A DNA stretch of 64,000 nucleotides from Pseudisothecium myosuroides (taxonomy: Eukaryota > Streptophyta > Bryopsida > Hypnales > Lembophyllaceae), in contig OX637288.1 of assembly GCA_951799445.1 (NCBI GenBank), positions 47,693,288-47,757,287 of the forward strand. The letters are read 5' to 3'. The position numbers were made by a program, and so were the translations under genes. Position 1 is the first letter of the stretch. Each line of letters begins with the position of its first letter. Of the stretch, positions 45,905 through 58,959 are shown piece by piece. Below the pieces are notes generated by a model. It was given only the letters and a program-made list of their open reading frames with translations. It did no database searches and had not been told where the DNA came from.

Positions 45905-47174
45905 AATTGCACAAACTTTCAAAAAAATATCATTTTTGCATATCTAACTGTGGGATCTTGCAATAGACTATGGTGGAAACGCCCAAAACCGTCAATATTA
46001 GCAATTGAACATAGTTGGAGGCATCTTTTCCTAAATATAATATTTTTGTGGTATTAGCAAGTGAAAATCATGAATATAAAAAAAAAAAAAAGATTTTTCG
46101 GATGTGGTATCTATATATGTAATTTCTATGATTTTTCAAAGTGTTGGCTCCCTAAACCACTAAAACTGTCACATACGTGCACCCTGAACCGAAATCTGCA
46201 GAAGTATGTGTCCTTCAAACTCATCAACAAATCATAGTTAAGCATTTGTAGGACACATTAACAAATGTTTAGGGACACATTTAGTGGACCTTTAGGGTAC
46301 AAGAATGGGAGCAAGGACGCTTTTGGGTGTTTCAACCTTAGTATGAGAAAGTGTGGAAAATATTGTTTTTTGCATATCTTACCGTAAGATCTTGCAATAG
46401 ACTAGCATGAGAAAGTGTGGAAAAAATTTCAAATACTTTGAACACATGGATTGCAAGATATTCAAGTTCAAAATGAAGAAAATAGTATTTTGTCATGTGG
46501 CAAATTAGTTTTTAAGACTTTGAATCCTTATAACTTAAATTTTTTGCATTTCAAATTTTGAATTAAAAAAAAATTATCATAAAAAATTGGAGTGAGAGTT
46601 TAGGAAAAAAAATTTATATATTTTTCATTCTTTAAAAAACTGTTAAGTCAAAGTAGATACAAGATAGAGGAAAAAACTAAATTGTCAATAGCTCTAAGAT
46701 GGAATTGAAATACGCTAATTTCAATGGTGCAATTGTTCTAACAATCAAATTAAATCTTGTGCACCGTCTTTTTGAAAATTACTGTGAAAATGAGTTTAAA
46801 AACAGATTTAATATATCATTCTTTTCAAGAAGATGCTCCAAATGCTCCAAAACCAAGATGCTCCATAACATTCACATCACTTATCCAAATAAACAAATTA
46901 AATCTTTTGGTATAGACAAAAATATTAGAAACAAATTCTTAAAATTTTATTTCAAGTTTTTGTAGTTTTTTTGTTGCTTTCTTTTGATTATTTTGAGCTT
47001 TGTGTGGCATAACTTTTTCTCCCATGCACCAAGTGAAATAAAAATTAGACTTCCAAAGAACTTATATGTTTTTCTATCTTGAAAAAAAAATTCTTAAAAT
47101 CATATGAAAAAATGAGATCATAGGAGCCAACCCAAACTATCAAGTGTCCAAAGGGACACTTGGACATTTAGGAG
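45905..47174 (-). mobile_element. TTAA-family element, old copy split by another insertion (copy 7)
   Basis: The left fragment (to 45970) carries 'tttttgcatatctaactgtgggatcttgca'. The family sequence resumes at 46338 after a 367-bp insertion and ends GGACATTTAGGAG before TTAA (47175-47178). Right after the insertion an 80-bp piece ('tatgagaaagtgtggaaaa' to the next copy of it) is duplicated in tandem. The true left terminus is not recognisable. Confidence 0.75.
45971..46337. mobile_element. TIR element inserted in the old TTAA-family copy (367 bp)
   Basis: Left GGTGGAAACGCCCAAAACCG and right (reverse complement) GGTTGAAACACCCAAAAGCG are inverted repeats of about 22 bp. Flanks are CTA (45968-45970) and TTA (46338-46340), compatible with a decayed 3-bp PIF/Harbinger-type duplication. 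Confidence 0.65.
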
Positions 47175-47178
47175 TTAA

Positions 47179-48184
47179 AATCAATAAATTTTTTGAAAGG
47201 AAAAATTGATTTCTTATATTTATCTATTTATTTTTTATTTTTAATGGAAATATGTGTATTTGGAAGAATAAATATTACTCCATAAATATACAATATTTTT
47301 CATCCAACGTCATGAATGCCAATAGTTTTACTAAAGATCACAACTTGCACTGTAGAAGGATCATCCAAATTTGAGCATGTTTCTATAAAGCCCTTGAAAA
47401 AAAGAGAAAAATAAGTGCTTGTTGTACCTTCTTCAAGTCTTCAACATTGAAAATAGGACATGGTTTTAGAAAATCTACCAATTCAACTTTGACCTCTCAT
47501 ATTTTTTAATATAATCAAATATTGTTCTTGGATTTCATTCAATTTTATTGCAATTTGCTTTTTTGTGATTAAAAAATGAGAGCTTTATGATACTCAATAA
47601 TATTTGCTAGAGAAATTTGCTTAATTTAAGGTGATCCTGCCTTACCTTGATCCGTAAAGGACCTTTTGTATTGTACACTTGGTGGAATACTTGAAGTCTA
47701 GACAAGTACCTCTGATCTCCATTTTTAATGTGATATTTTAAATGAATGAAATCAAAGTGTAAAAATAGACTAAGTTTTCTATGAATACAATTTTATCTTC
47801 AATAAAAAATTGGTAGCAAAAATTATACTGCTTAGAGCAAAAATGCTCAAGCAAAGGCTATCTCAAAGAAACTTCCTAATTTTCGAATCTAAAAAAAAAT
47901 CCTAATTTAAAGAAGAAGAAGAATATATTTTTATCTACATTAAAAGCTATAATTCATTCCATTTGAATTAGTCAGTGATGCAATTAATAAATACTCCATA
48001 TAAAAGGTCTTATTTTCCTTACAATGAAGGCATTTTCTAAGAAAAAACCAAACACGATTTGGTTTTGAACTCAACTTTCACAATCTTTTAAGAAAAAAGT
48101 GTCTACAAACATTTCGCAACTAAACTAAGGTAGAAGCACCAGTAGTCAACCACACCTAGTACCCAACATGTAGGAGGGCACTGC
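47179..48184. other. AT-rich intergenic DNA, nothing recognised
   Basis: No credible ORF or repeat boundary. Confidence 0.4.
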
Positions 48185-48445
48185 TTCCAACCAAGGCTTG
48201 AATGTGTATTTTTTGGTCTTTTTCAAGGTTGGGACTAATAAGGTTATGACACATGTCCCGAAGTAGTGAGCAAGGAAGTAGTAAGTAATAAGTGGGAAGT
48301 AGTTCTTGCCAATGATCAAAATTGGAAGACTCTAGACATTGGCTATCATTGAAATACACTTCTGGCTCCCAAAATTCACTATAAATTCAATATTGGAAAA
48401 AAAATTCTGAAAATTTTGCAATCCCCATGTTTCCTATCTTCCTAC
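48185..48445 (+). repeat. Dispersed repeat W, copy 2
   Basis: Partner of 40855-41130, same orientation, imperfect identity throughout. Confidence 0.65.
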
Positions 48446-49356
48446 ATGGGATAAAAATTCCACCACCTCTTACTGCGCAGGATCTGCTCCAAAATTCCTT
48501 AAATGATCGACTACTGGTGCCTTCTACCTTATCTCTGGCAAGCAACCGCCAGTTCGCCACTAAGTTACTGTAAGCTTTTATCAGGCAGGCAGGCAAGCAA
48601 CCGCCACTTTCAGTCAAGCCAGAGCAACCTTTGTCCTCAGGCAGCCCCACCAAAATTCTCACCAGATGATGGGCGCCCACACAGGATCATTATTTTCCTA
48701 ACTTCAGTCCAAAGTTTATGGACCCAAGGAACATGCTCGCTCGCTCGCGTATTTTGCTTCAAACAGACAAGGATGTCTTGAAGTTCTCAGCCCCAAGATT
48801 TTTGGACACTTGGGGGCATAATTGAATGGTCAACGAGAATTTCAACTGTTGTCAAATTTTACACACGTCTGGCTCGTAGCTGTTCTCTAATATGGCACAA
48901 TGAGTGAGCCACATTTGAGCTGGATTTGGAGCTTAGAACCACAGAATGGGCATCTCCCAAGTGCTTGGGGAGTTGACTCCACTAGTGCGACACCTACTCG
49001 CGTTGATGCAACAGAAATATATTAGTATAATAGTCTTGTGGGCGTGAATAAACCGAAGCTACACTGACTAGTAAGCTTATAGTTTGTACTTCCCTTTAGG
49101 TTGGGTGTGATTTTTTTAATAAAACAATGAGAAGGAAACCACTAACCGACCCTTGATTTGTGGAATTTATTGTCAAATTATCACTTGTGAGATGGCTTCA
49201 CCGCAAACCTTTTGTTTTGAATCTCCTTCCAGAACTCACTCTGAAATCATGCTGAAATCATTTTGTGGTGGTGGACTCTTTGCACGTACGTATGGTAAGC
49301 CTCCCAATTGTGAGCACAATTTTAAAGTTACAACCACAAAAAATCGCAAAACCTCC
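48446..49356. other. GC-richer intergenic patch, no gene supported
   Basis: Contains a GGCAGGCAGGCAAGCAACCGCC-like stretch near 48582 and short frames on both strands without recognisable content. Confidence 0.4.
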
Positions 49357-49678
49357 TACCGTACGTGTAGGTCAGTTTCGTAAATAACTTGGGAAAATTT
49401 GGAAAATGCCAAAAAATTTAAAAATTGTACAACTATTTTTGAAAATCTAAAAAATTTCATTGTTGCTAATTCTGAACATCAACAATGAAAAATTAGAAAA
49501 AAGAACACATTTATGCATGAATAGAAAAAATCAATCCAAAATTAGGATTGTCTAAAAATTAAAAAAAGCAAAATGCCAAAAGTGAAGAAATCCAAATAAA
49601 GTTGCCAAACTGTTGAACTTCCAAAAGTAAACTATTTTGGCCACAATGTACCAAAATTGACCTACGCGTACAGCAGTA
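49357..49678. mobile_element. TIR element family X, copy 2 (322 bp)
   Basis: Left end TACCGTACGTGTAGGTCAGT; right end GACCTACGCGTACAGCAGTA. Full-length match to 20186-20516 in the same orientation, with scattered indels. Confidence 0.75.
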
Positions 49679-50020
49679 GGGGCACCGAGGAGGCACACTG
49701 AGGAAACCTTGAAATACGGTTGTGCTTATTGTTGTGCAACGAGCTGAATGTAGAGGTCCAGCCAAGGGTGACTGTTAAAAAGCCCCCCCCATTTTGTGCT
49801 TGATTAATCTACACCTCTCCTAGCTAATTTTAGGCCTCTAATTGTAAATATGAACTCAAAAATTTGAAATTTTTATCATGCATGACAAATAAAAAGTTCA
49901 TGTATTTTCCCTAGGGATAAAATGTGGGGACAAAATGGTCCCTGCATTCGGCTTGTTGTACAACTATAAGGGCAACCTTGGAACATTTGGTGGTTGCGAA
50001 GGCCACCCAAATATGCCACG
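49668..50020. repeat. Imperfect inverted repeat (about 90-bp arms)
   Basis: 49670-49765 (complement reads CTACATTCAGCTCGTTGCAC) pairs with 49935-50020 (CTGCATTCGGCTTGTTGTAC and on). The arms are roughly 70-80 percent alike around a spacer of about 160 bp. It overlaps the right end of the family X copy, so it is probably another old TIR element. Confidence 0.5.
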
Positions 50021-50024
50021 GGCA

Positions 50025-51630
50025 CATTTTTTGTTTGACTCAATCTTGCAAAAGAATTGATTTTTTTCATGCAAAGAGAAAAAATCTACAGTTAATAGAA
50101 AATATAATTGTATTCTTTTGACAAGGTATAATAAAAAGTGTAATTGTAATGAGTATTTGAAATGAGTATTTGTTTTTGCCATAGTGGGGCCATTACTAAA
50201 GTCGATTATATCTATTTGGTAAAATTACCGTAAGTTTGTATTGACCAATATTATTGAAAGATTAAAATTTGATGCAACAAATTCAAAATTCCTAAAATTA
50301 ATTATGAATTGAATGTTGATAATTTTCACAAGAACATATTCTTTCTATTGTTTTACAACCATTGGGACCTTAAAGATTTCTATATTATTCTAGTGACAAC
50401 TCTATGTTTGAAATTGGTTTATGCATTTATGTATATATGGTTCATTTTTCAATTTTTGAGCAATCATGAGGTTCATTTGAGGTCTACAACATCGGAAGCC
50501 TTGGAATTTTGAAGCACATAACAAAAGTGTCATAATTAGAACTACAACTATTTGAGAGTCATTTTTGTCTATATTTTCATCTACATTTGATCTTAATTGG
50601 CCATCTACAACCATCCAAGCCCACCGCAAGTTTTCATGAGCAACCAATAAGAGTTGAAGAGTTCTTTGAGGCACCCTATTCCACAAAAATGGTATTCCAC
50701 AACTTTGGCACTTTTTGGCACCCTTTTATGGGCTCTATATCTTGTTTCTATCATCCTATTATTAGATAATTTTTTTAATTGCTTCAATTTCTGCTATATT
50801 TAATTCCATTAAAAGAAGTTGATGTATTTTAAATACCAAAGATTTATTTAAAGTACTAGACCTCAGCTTCTTTCTATGCTACCAAAAGACAACCCACTCA
50901 AGGTTTCAATTGTAGATTTCAAACCAATATTGGAGCCTTGAAAGAATGGTTGTCAAACCCGGCCTTGGGGAATGCAGTGAACCTTCCATCATTGAGGCAC
51001 TTTTGCACATGTGCCCTCATTAAGGAGACAATGTAAAACAATGTCTCAATGGGATGTAGAGCGTAATGTTTGTAGCATACATTATTGCAAAAGTCCCACA
51101 CAAGGATCTTTCGGGCTGTTGCATGACAACGGGGTACATGTACGAGCCCCCCAATGGCTCAACAACAGATTTCTAATCGGACTTCAACCTCAAGAATCAA
51201 CTACTTTGCATGCATCATCAACGATCGCAGATGGGGCACAGGCCGTTTGGTTGTCAGAGAACAAAGTTGAAAGAGGTAGACCTAAAAATTGTGAATCTTA
51301 AGCCATGTACCAAAAAAAACTACTAAGACACCCCAAATAACCTTAATTATAAAGAAATTTGAAGTCTCTTTTTAAATTGAATCTATTTATTTGTATATTT
51401 ATTTAAATATAAACATTAGGCAAATATGTACGTATTTGAATATTTAGCATCAAAAAATTCTTCATCAATTTTTTTATTATATAATAATATTTATAAATGT
51501 AAAAAATAGAAGATGAATGAACATATTAAAAATGGCACAAACATTGTGTAGCATTGGAAAAGCCATACAAATTATTTGATGCAATAGTCATAGCTTCTTG
51601 TTGATACTATTTTTTTTAGTCATGGCTTTC
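50025..51630. other. AT-rich intergenic DNA, nothing recognised
   Basis: Short frames on both strands without conserved features; a slightly GC-richer patch at 50.6-51.3 kb. Confidence 0.4.
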
Positions 51631-51636
51631 ATTCCA

Positions 51637-51712
51637 ACGGTGCTAGTATGTGAGCCCAAAAATGCAAGCTTGTGAACATTGAGCCTACAATATAGGTACC
51701 TATAGCATAGAT
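51637..51712 (+). mobile_element. Partial copy of the GGTGCTA...GTGAGC Mutator-like MITE
   Basis: GGTGCTAGTATGTGAGCCCA and on to 'ctacaatataggtacctata' matches one terminal half of the element at 57471-57720 (as its reverse complement). The other end is absent. Confidence 0.65.
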
Positions 51713-52674
51713 ACCAAATAGAATCTTGTTGATTTGTAGAGGAAATCCTTGTTGTTGATTTTGCGTGGCAACAACAAATTTGCCATTTCATAAAGTTTTT
51801 GGTTTCTCCAGGTTACGTGCGCTTTTATTTTCTTTCTTCATGCGACTGAGCCAGAATAGGCTCAGCATTTGGATCGTAAAGTACAAGATTCCTTGCCTTA
51901 TAAGTGATTAGATGCTCTTTTATTTCATGTGGCAAAAAATCTACCTCCTCTAAAATTGTGGTATAACAATTTTTGATTTGGAGTGGAGTAACTTACATAG
52001 CATAAGTCTAGTACAAATTTTGGATCAACCCCAAAATGCCAAAGCACCATATTTTGGTGTTGACCAAAGTTTGAAGTTATATAAAATCTTGCCAAATACT
52101 ATTAAGCATCAAAAATCTAATTTTGAAAAGATTTATTTATAATTTTTCTATTGAAAATTTGGTGCAAGGGTGTCCATTGCAAACCTTGATTTTTAAGTGT
52201 TCGAGGATCTTGGAGATGAGCTTTAAATGCATTGGATCTTGGGGTCAAAATCACATTGGAAATTCATTTAAATTTTTTTGTCGAATAGATTTTGAGAAGC
52301 CGTACATCAATTATGGTTATGCATATTATGTCCTTTAAACTCATATTTTTTCATGACTTCAATTTTAGATTTGACACGTAAAAAGAGGATTGAGAGATTT
52401 CAAATCAACTTTTGTAGTTTTAGCACCCTTGTGATCAAATATTATGATCTTTCAATCCATAATTGACATTCTTGTGTTTTCTTTTTCTATGTAATAGTCG
52501 TAACACACCTAATTTGAATTTGTACATCTATAATATTAAAAAACTGTTAAAGCTTATCAGAACTTGGATTTATAGAACAGTTTTGAACAAAGTCCAAAAA
52601 GGTTCAAAAGGCCTTGGGGGCATTGTCAATATTGATAAATGTCAATGCCATTAATATCTATCATTAGCATAATA
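51713..52674. other. AT-rich intergenic DNA, nothing recognised
   Basis: No supported feature. Confidence 0.4.
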
Positions 52675-53199
52675 TTGGATTCTTTTTTGAAGTCAATTTT
52701 TTTCAATTAATTAATTTTTGTAGGATTAAGTGCGTTTGCTAGATCAATCTCACTATAAAAATTAGTGTATTTTTAGTTCCATCTTAGAGCTATTAACAAT
52801 ATATTTTTTCCTTCAATCTTCTACCAACTTCTATTTAACAATTTTTTAAAGAATGAAATCAATTATTTAAGAAAAAAATTCCTAGACTTTCAATGCAAAT
52901 CTTCATCACAATTTTTTTAAATCAAAATGTTTCGTGCAAATTTTTTTAATTAAAAAGATATAATCTAGGTAAAGAACTTGCTCAAAAATCCAATTTTTTC
53001 ACTTTAAATGCAAATATCTTGCAATCTAAGTGGGGAAATTTTCTGAAATTTCTTGTACACATTTGTATACTAGTCTAGTGCAAGGTATTATGGTTAGATA
53101 TACATAAAAAACAAATTGTAAATTTTTTTCTCTTTGCAATAGAAAAATGACAGCTTTGAGTGTTTTTTGACACAAAAAAGGATCTTGGGACTTTAGGGG
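52675..53199 (+). mobile_element. TTAA-family element, 5'-truncated copy (copy 8)
   Basis: Only the right half is recognisable, from 'gtttgctagatcaatctcac' to the end GGGACTTTAGGGG followed by TTAA (53200-53203). Diverged, old. Confidence 0.7.
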
Positions 53200-53203
53200 T
53201 TAA

Positions 53204-55129
53204 AGTCTTTTGATGAAATCAAATTTTTATATTTTCAAAGAAAAGAAAAGAAAAGAAAGGGATATTTATTGCTTACTAGAGCATTCTTACCATTGGTATT
53301 GATAACAGGGCAAAAACACGATAGGGTGTTCCACTACTTGGACAAATATTTTGCAAGATTCTTGTGTTCTATGTGCTCAATATACATTTGCAAAAAAACT
53401 AGTTTTACATCCAATTTAAAAAATATATATTGGTACAATGGAAAATGAAATGAACCATCTGTACATATGTCGAACAATATACAAATCATTGAGTCAAATC
53501 TTTGTCGTTAAAATTGATTTATCTAAAGAATTTGAATAATTTAAAACTCACACTTTATTATTATTTGATCAATTTCTATCCAACTTTTGATAGTAAAATC
53601 TTTTCATATTTAAATTCATATTTTAAAATTCATTATTATTTTCTCCTTAAAAGGTTAACTTTCAAGCACATTCACAAACAAATTTCATAATTTAAAAAAG
53701 AAGAAGATTTACAATTAAAATAAACTCTAAATGAATAACAATTTAATTTAAGACCTCCAAAATATTAAAAGGTCTAAATGTTTTGGAGGAGTATTGTTTT
53801 CATATGTTGGAATATTAAAAAATTTAGAGTTTAGAATTCCATCGACAAACCTTTTTATATGAAATTTATGATGCGCTTTTGCCTAAAAAATATGCTATGT
53901 GTTTAAAAATCTAATGTGTTTGTGTGAATATAATTGTAATTTTATAAAAAAATTGGTGACGATAACATAATATTGACTTTTCCAAACTTCCTAAAATTAA
54001 TATTACAACAAGATCACTTTTCTATATTTGTCCACAATTTTTTGAAAATCTCAAATTTGCTCATTTCATGGTACATTCTACCGTCCATTTATCTAATTCT
54101 CAAATTCTTGTCAAAGTTATGAGCAATATAGTTTTCTTTCATCAAATACTACTTTCTACATTTTTTTTGGAAGCCATTCATCCAAAACCATTCCAAGTTT
54201 ATTTCTAAAAGTTGTTGGAAAGCAACAAACCCTATCTTGTGCAAAACAAATCACTCTTTTGAACCCTCAGAAGGCAATATCCAAAAGCTTGACAAGGAAA
54301 CCATGAAGGCAAAACAATAGTAGACTACGTGTGCCAACCCTAAATTCTAATGTTGTTGAGAACACCAGCTCACTCTCGGCCACCCATCCAAAAACAAAAA
54401 GGAATTTCTCTCTAGAATTCAAAAATAGACAAAAAAGTACAATATTGTTCATTAAAACTCGTCAGACGTTAATAATCTAATTGAACCTACTACAAAGATT
54501 TAGGGGGATTCAAATTTGACATCCTATTTTTTTCTACTATACACTAAAATGGAGGAATTATACAACATCCTATTTTATATACAATCATGTACGATATATA
54601 TTACCAATGTTATAGAAGATCTAAGAAAGGTATAGATTTTTTCTTCCACAAATTAAATTGATCCTATTTTATTTAATCTCACATAGTTTTATAAATTCTC
54701 AATGGTCATCTCCCCGACTACCTTTTACAATTTTTTTTCTCAAAGACAAATACAAGCATTTAAAAAAAAAATCCATATATTCTCAACCCATTTTCCAACA
54801 CATTGGCTAAAATTTACAAGTTATGTGATACAATTTTTTATTCCTAAAAATATCAAAAGATAAAACTTTAGATTCATAAAAGGCTAGAATTGTTTACTTT
54901 TGGAAGTTTAGGCACATTGAACTTGCAATGATGTACTTCAATAAGTCAATTACATATCCTACAGTTGGATTTATTAAAGAATTTTAAATAAAGATGATTG
55001 TTTCACCTTTGCTTTGAATACGAGTATTTTGAAGCAATTTTGGGCCTGAAAAACATCTCAAAGCACTGTAGGTTAACAAAATTGACATACTAGTACCACA
55101 AGTTCTTTAATTTACAACAACATACAATG
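53204..55129. other. AT-rich intergenic DNA, nothing recognised
   Basis: 1.9 kb without credible coding or repeat structure beyond an (AAAAG)n stretch near 53240-53257. Confidence 0.45.
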
Positions 55130-55131
55130 TA

Positions 55132-55642
55132 CTCCCTCCGTCTCAAAATAAATCCTGAAGCTAGTTTAAACACCCTAAAGCAAAACAATTTGTAGACTTT
55201 CCACTCCAAAGACTATGTAGCAATTCAATATTTGCAATGGGAATAGAAATGCAACCTCTACCAATCAAAGACAAAGAACTCAACCCAAAACTATACAAAA
55301 ACTGCTACTAACAAATCTCTTGTTGAGAATTTCTTGGAGTTGAATCAGAAGACATTGTTGGAATCAAATACAGAGGACATCAATGAACGTCACTACACGA
55401 ACATTGCTCAAAGAATGACTAAAATTAATACCATTGGAGTAGTTCCAAAAAGGGCAAAAATTTGTCACTTTTGCTGCTTGTTTTCAACATGCACCACTTT
55501 ACTTTTGACTTCCATTCTTTCACACTTAGTGGGGTTCAATAGAAGCTACAATCATCTCAACAATCCCTTGAAAATAGGAATAGCTCATGCATTAATTTAG
55601 CCATTTCTAGGAAACCTTGGATTTATTTCGAGACAGAGGGAG
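55132..55642. mobile_element. Stowaway-type Tc1/mariner MITE, 511 bp
   Basis: Begins CTCCCTCCGTCTCAAAATAA and ends TTATTTCGAGACAGAGGGAG, the hallmark Stowaway terminus, with TA on both sides (55130-55131 and 55643-55644). Longer than a typical Stowaway (usually under 350 bp), so probably a less-deleted mariner derivative. The 88-codon frame inside (55334-55600) shows no transposase motif. Confidence 0.9.
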
Positions 55643-55644
55643 TA

Positions 55645-57085
55645 TTCTAAATTCAACACTTTGGTACAAAAATTGAATTTTCATGTCAGATTCTTAAGGA
55701 TTGATGTCACCTTTCACCATTCACAAGATGACATGTGGCACTTTTTAAAATATAAAAATGACCTCATTTATGCCAAATCTGACCTTCAGGTAGGGTACTA
55801 GAATTCCATGTGGCTTTTCACTATAGTCAAAGGACGAGTTTGGCACCAACTACTTAGTCCCATTTTCAAATAACGGTGTCCATCACATGTTGCAAAACTA
55901 TCGACCAGCACTCACCGGCCCTTTTCTTTACCGTAAGTAATGCATCATAAATCATTTGAAGTTCCCTTTGTTCGGGGCCCAAGGGAATTTCTTGCCCAAC
56001 TCGGGCGCCTGGGTGACCGTCCCCTTGATCTCGGACCCTGTTGGAGTGGTTTTTCCTGCATGCAACTTGTTGACTATTCCACCAGGTGGACCAAATATTT
56101 CATGCTCCTCCAGGTAGACTGGCGAGGATTCCAGACAGGAAAAGAATGTGATGCCAAGGAACATGGCCGAGGATTGGTGGAGGCGAGAAAAAGTCCATGG
56201 AGATGATGAACCCCCGGACCCCGGGGCACTTGGTCAATGCACATCTCCTCCGTCCTCACTCCTTGTCCGTCCTTGCCATTGCACCTCTCGTCCCATCCCC
56301 GGGAAGGTACCAACTGGCGACAGCAAGAAATTCAATTTGCCTGCGGACCGTGAAACGCGCCCAAACAGCCATTGGGCTAAGTGAGCTTAGCTTGGGGCCT
56401 GCTGACCAAGAAACTTGCGCAATCAGCCATTTGGTAGCTCTGAAAGACTGAACCCGCGAGGGCACAACGAGCGTTTTTTTTTTGAGCAAAAAATCTCTCA
56501 AAAGCAATGAAAAATAGTCCACTCAATTCTTATATAAAGAAATGGCATAGTTTGAGAATCCAGAAATCGCATGTTTGCTACCGCATCTTGGAATGGGATC
56601 TCTCAAATTTGGATGAATGTACATCATTTTGGATGAATAAATGAGATTTCATCCATAGATTGCAAGTTTCATCCATTTCTAAGGATGTAAGTAGCTTCAT
56701 CCTACTAGAGAATATCGCTTTCTGTACTGCGTAAATTAATTGAAAAAAACAAACCTGGGCACAACTTGCTCCAAAGCCCACTTTTGGGAATTGTTGGTTA
56801 ATTATGGAAATTACAATAAGGCCTATAAATCAACCCGGTTTTAACCCTTGAACGTTGGGCTCGTGACCCCGGAAATCATCCCTTTTGGCATCGGATGACA
56901 TCATCTTTTTTGAAAAAAACAAAAGGGCTCACTTGAGGTCAAACTACTATTCACAATCTTCCCTTTCCACACAAAATTTGGAAGATGAATAGTTGCACTT
57001 TTGTCCTACACAGGAGATTCTCTTGTCATTCATCAGCCGCAAAAACCTTCGCCTCGACGTTTGAGGTTTAATAAAGGCGTCCTCT
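55645..57085. other. Intergenic DNA with a GC-rich patch at 55.95-56.46 kb
   Basis: The patch has overlapping frames on both strands (minus 55952-56164, plus 55940-56206 and others), none recognisable. It differs from its AT-rich surroundings and may be a captured gene fragment, but I cannot name a source. ATGGATGAA/TTCATCC motifs appear near 56617-56700. Confidence 0.4.
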
Positions 57086-57088
57086 ATA

Positions 57089-57341
57089 TACATAAAATAG
57101 TGAAATTAGGTTGTCCCTCACTAATTTCTTGACATTCTACATTATATAAATATGCATTGTTAATATAGAAGGACGCAGTATTACAAGAACCATATGTGTT
57201 GCATGGGTTGGTGCACTAGTTCTTGGCTTGGGTTTAGAGAGTCGCATGCACCAGCATGTGGACAAGCAAGTGAGTCATGAGGTAACTTCTTTGGACAAGG
57301 CAATCTAATTGTTAAGGCAATCTAATTTTGTTATTTTGTAT
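57089..57341. mobile_element. TIR element family Y, copy 2 (253 bp)
   Basis: Left TACATAAAATAGTGAAATTA; right, inverted, ATACAAAATAACAAAATTAG. Related to 33780-34031 in the opposite orientation: the double GATTGCCTT motif lies at its right end instead of the left. Confidence 0.65.
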
Positions 57342-57470
57342 AGGAATGAATGACATGTTCGTTGAAATATATATTATTGTCATTGATGAGGTAGGTAGAC
57401 TTAAAGGGACCGTTTATGGACTTCCTATCTTAGAGTTGATTATAAAGTGGAACTTGGCTTTGTACCAAGG

Positions 57471-57720
57471 GGAGGGGTGCTATCATGTGAGCATAGGAGT
57501 GTGAGCCCATGAGCCTAGAATACTACACACCTATGTTATAGGTGTATATACTATAGAAACCGTCTGTAATTATATGGTATATATGTTACAAATACCCATA
57601 TTATAGGTGTTTATGATACATATACCATCTATAGTGTGGGGTATCTATATTATAGGTACCTATATTGTAGGTTCAATGCTCACAAGCTCACATTCTTGGG
57701 CTCACATACTAGCACCATTG
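57471..57720. mobile_element. Mutator-like MITE, 250 bp, 9-bp target duplication
   Basis: Inverted ends contain GGTGCTA(T/G)(C/T)ATGTGAGC. The identical 9-mer GTACCAAGG flanks both sides (57462-57470 and 57721-57729), typical of Mutator-like elements. The interior is rich in TATAGGTGT-type inverted motifs. A partial relative lies at 51637. Confidence 0.75.
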
Positions 57721-57729
57721 GTACCAAGG

Positions 57730-58955
57730 GTGTCAAAGGAAGGCTTAACTAAGAAAAGAAACACAACACCAAACTCCATCAGATCCCAATTTTGATGCTT
57801 CTAGGAGTTTCATCTTGTTTTTTTTTTCTCAAACTCCAGCTCTTGGTCCCTCATTGCCCATACTTTGCAATTAACTCTAATTTCTTCAAATTTTGGGATG
57901 TCTAAATTCTTAGAATTTTTTTTGGTTGTTATACTCATATTTTTTTGTAATTATTTAATTTTGTTTTTACCTTTCAATCACAAACCAAGAGACCTATAAC
58001 CTTATTGAATATTTAAACCTTAAGAGCAACATCTAGGTATGTTGATTTTGCACTCTATATGTAAAAAGAAATAATCAATCAATACAAATGAATCCAAAAA
58101 ACGCCTATTCTTCATTCCACACCACTTCTCTTACTATACCTTAAAAAAACACCAACCTCATGCTACTAAGAAGCTTGGGGGCTGGTTGGGAGAGAAATAA
58201 AATTAGAATGAAGGGTCCACTTAGGCAAATCTCTTGTATGTTGGTACAAATGTGGATACAAATATATATACATGTATGAATATGGATATATAGGGATGCT
58301 TATATTCATATTAATATAGACATGCATACATGCAAATATAGGTGTGGATTTGATTGTTGATAAAGTGCTAATTATCCCATATCTTTTGGTAACAACTTGA
58401 TTTGACACTAGTATTTGAAATTCTAGATTTTGAAAAATTAAATAAAAAATTTAGAGAAAGGTACTTGGCTTTAAGTGTTGATTGAGGCTTTGGTATGTTG
58501 GATGCTTAATGATTTGAAGATGATGGAATCGATTGCTAAATTTACCATTGCAATTCTCACTTGTGCCTCCAAAGGTTTTAAGATTTAATTTACTTTGCAA
58601 TGATGATTTAATACAACTAACTAGAGTTGTAAGGTGTCTTGCCATAGTTTTGTCATGTGATGGTAGCTCCTAATTGAATCCAAATTAAATTTTACAAAAT
58701 TTTCATTTTGTTAGGAAAATTCAAATCATTCAAATTGATATGTGAGGTGACATTTGAGTTGGATATTATACAAATTACATTTGAAATTGAAACCTCAACT
58801 AGAAAAGAGAATGAGTCATTTGCTTTATGATTTAATTCATTAAATACATAGTCTCAAAAGCACCATTTCCACTCAATTTTAAATAGGATCTCCTATTAAT
58901 GCATACAATCTATGTACTATTCAAGTTAACCAAATTAAATTATAGTTGAGTTTGA
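57730..58955. other. AT-rich intergenic DNA, nothing recognised
   Basis: No supported feature; a TATA/CATATA-rich stretch near 58255-58330. Confidence 0.4.
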
Positions 58956-58959
58956 AGCA

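Noticed and set aside
55334..55600. 88-codon frame inside the Stowaway element as a transposase remnant
   Set aside because: No mariner DDE/D motif or helix-turn-helix visible.
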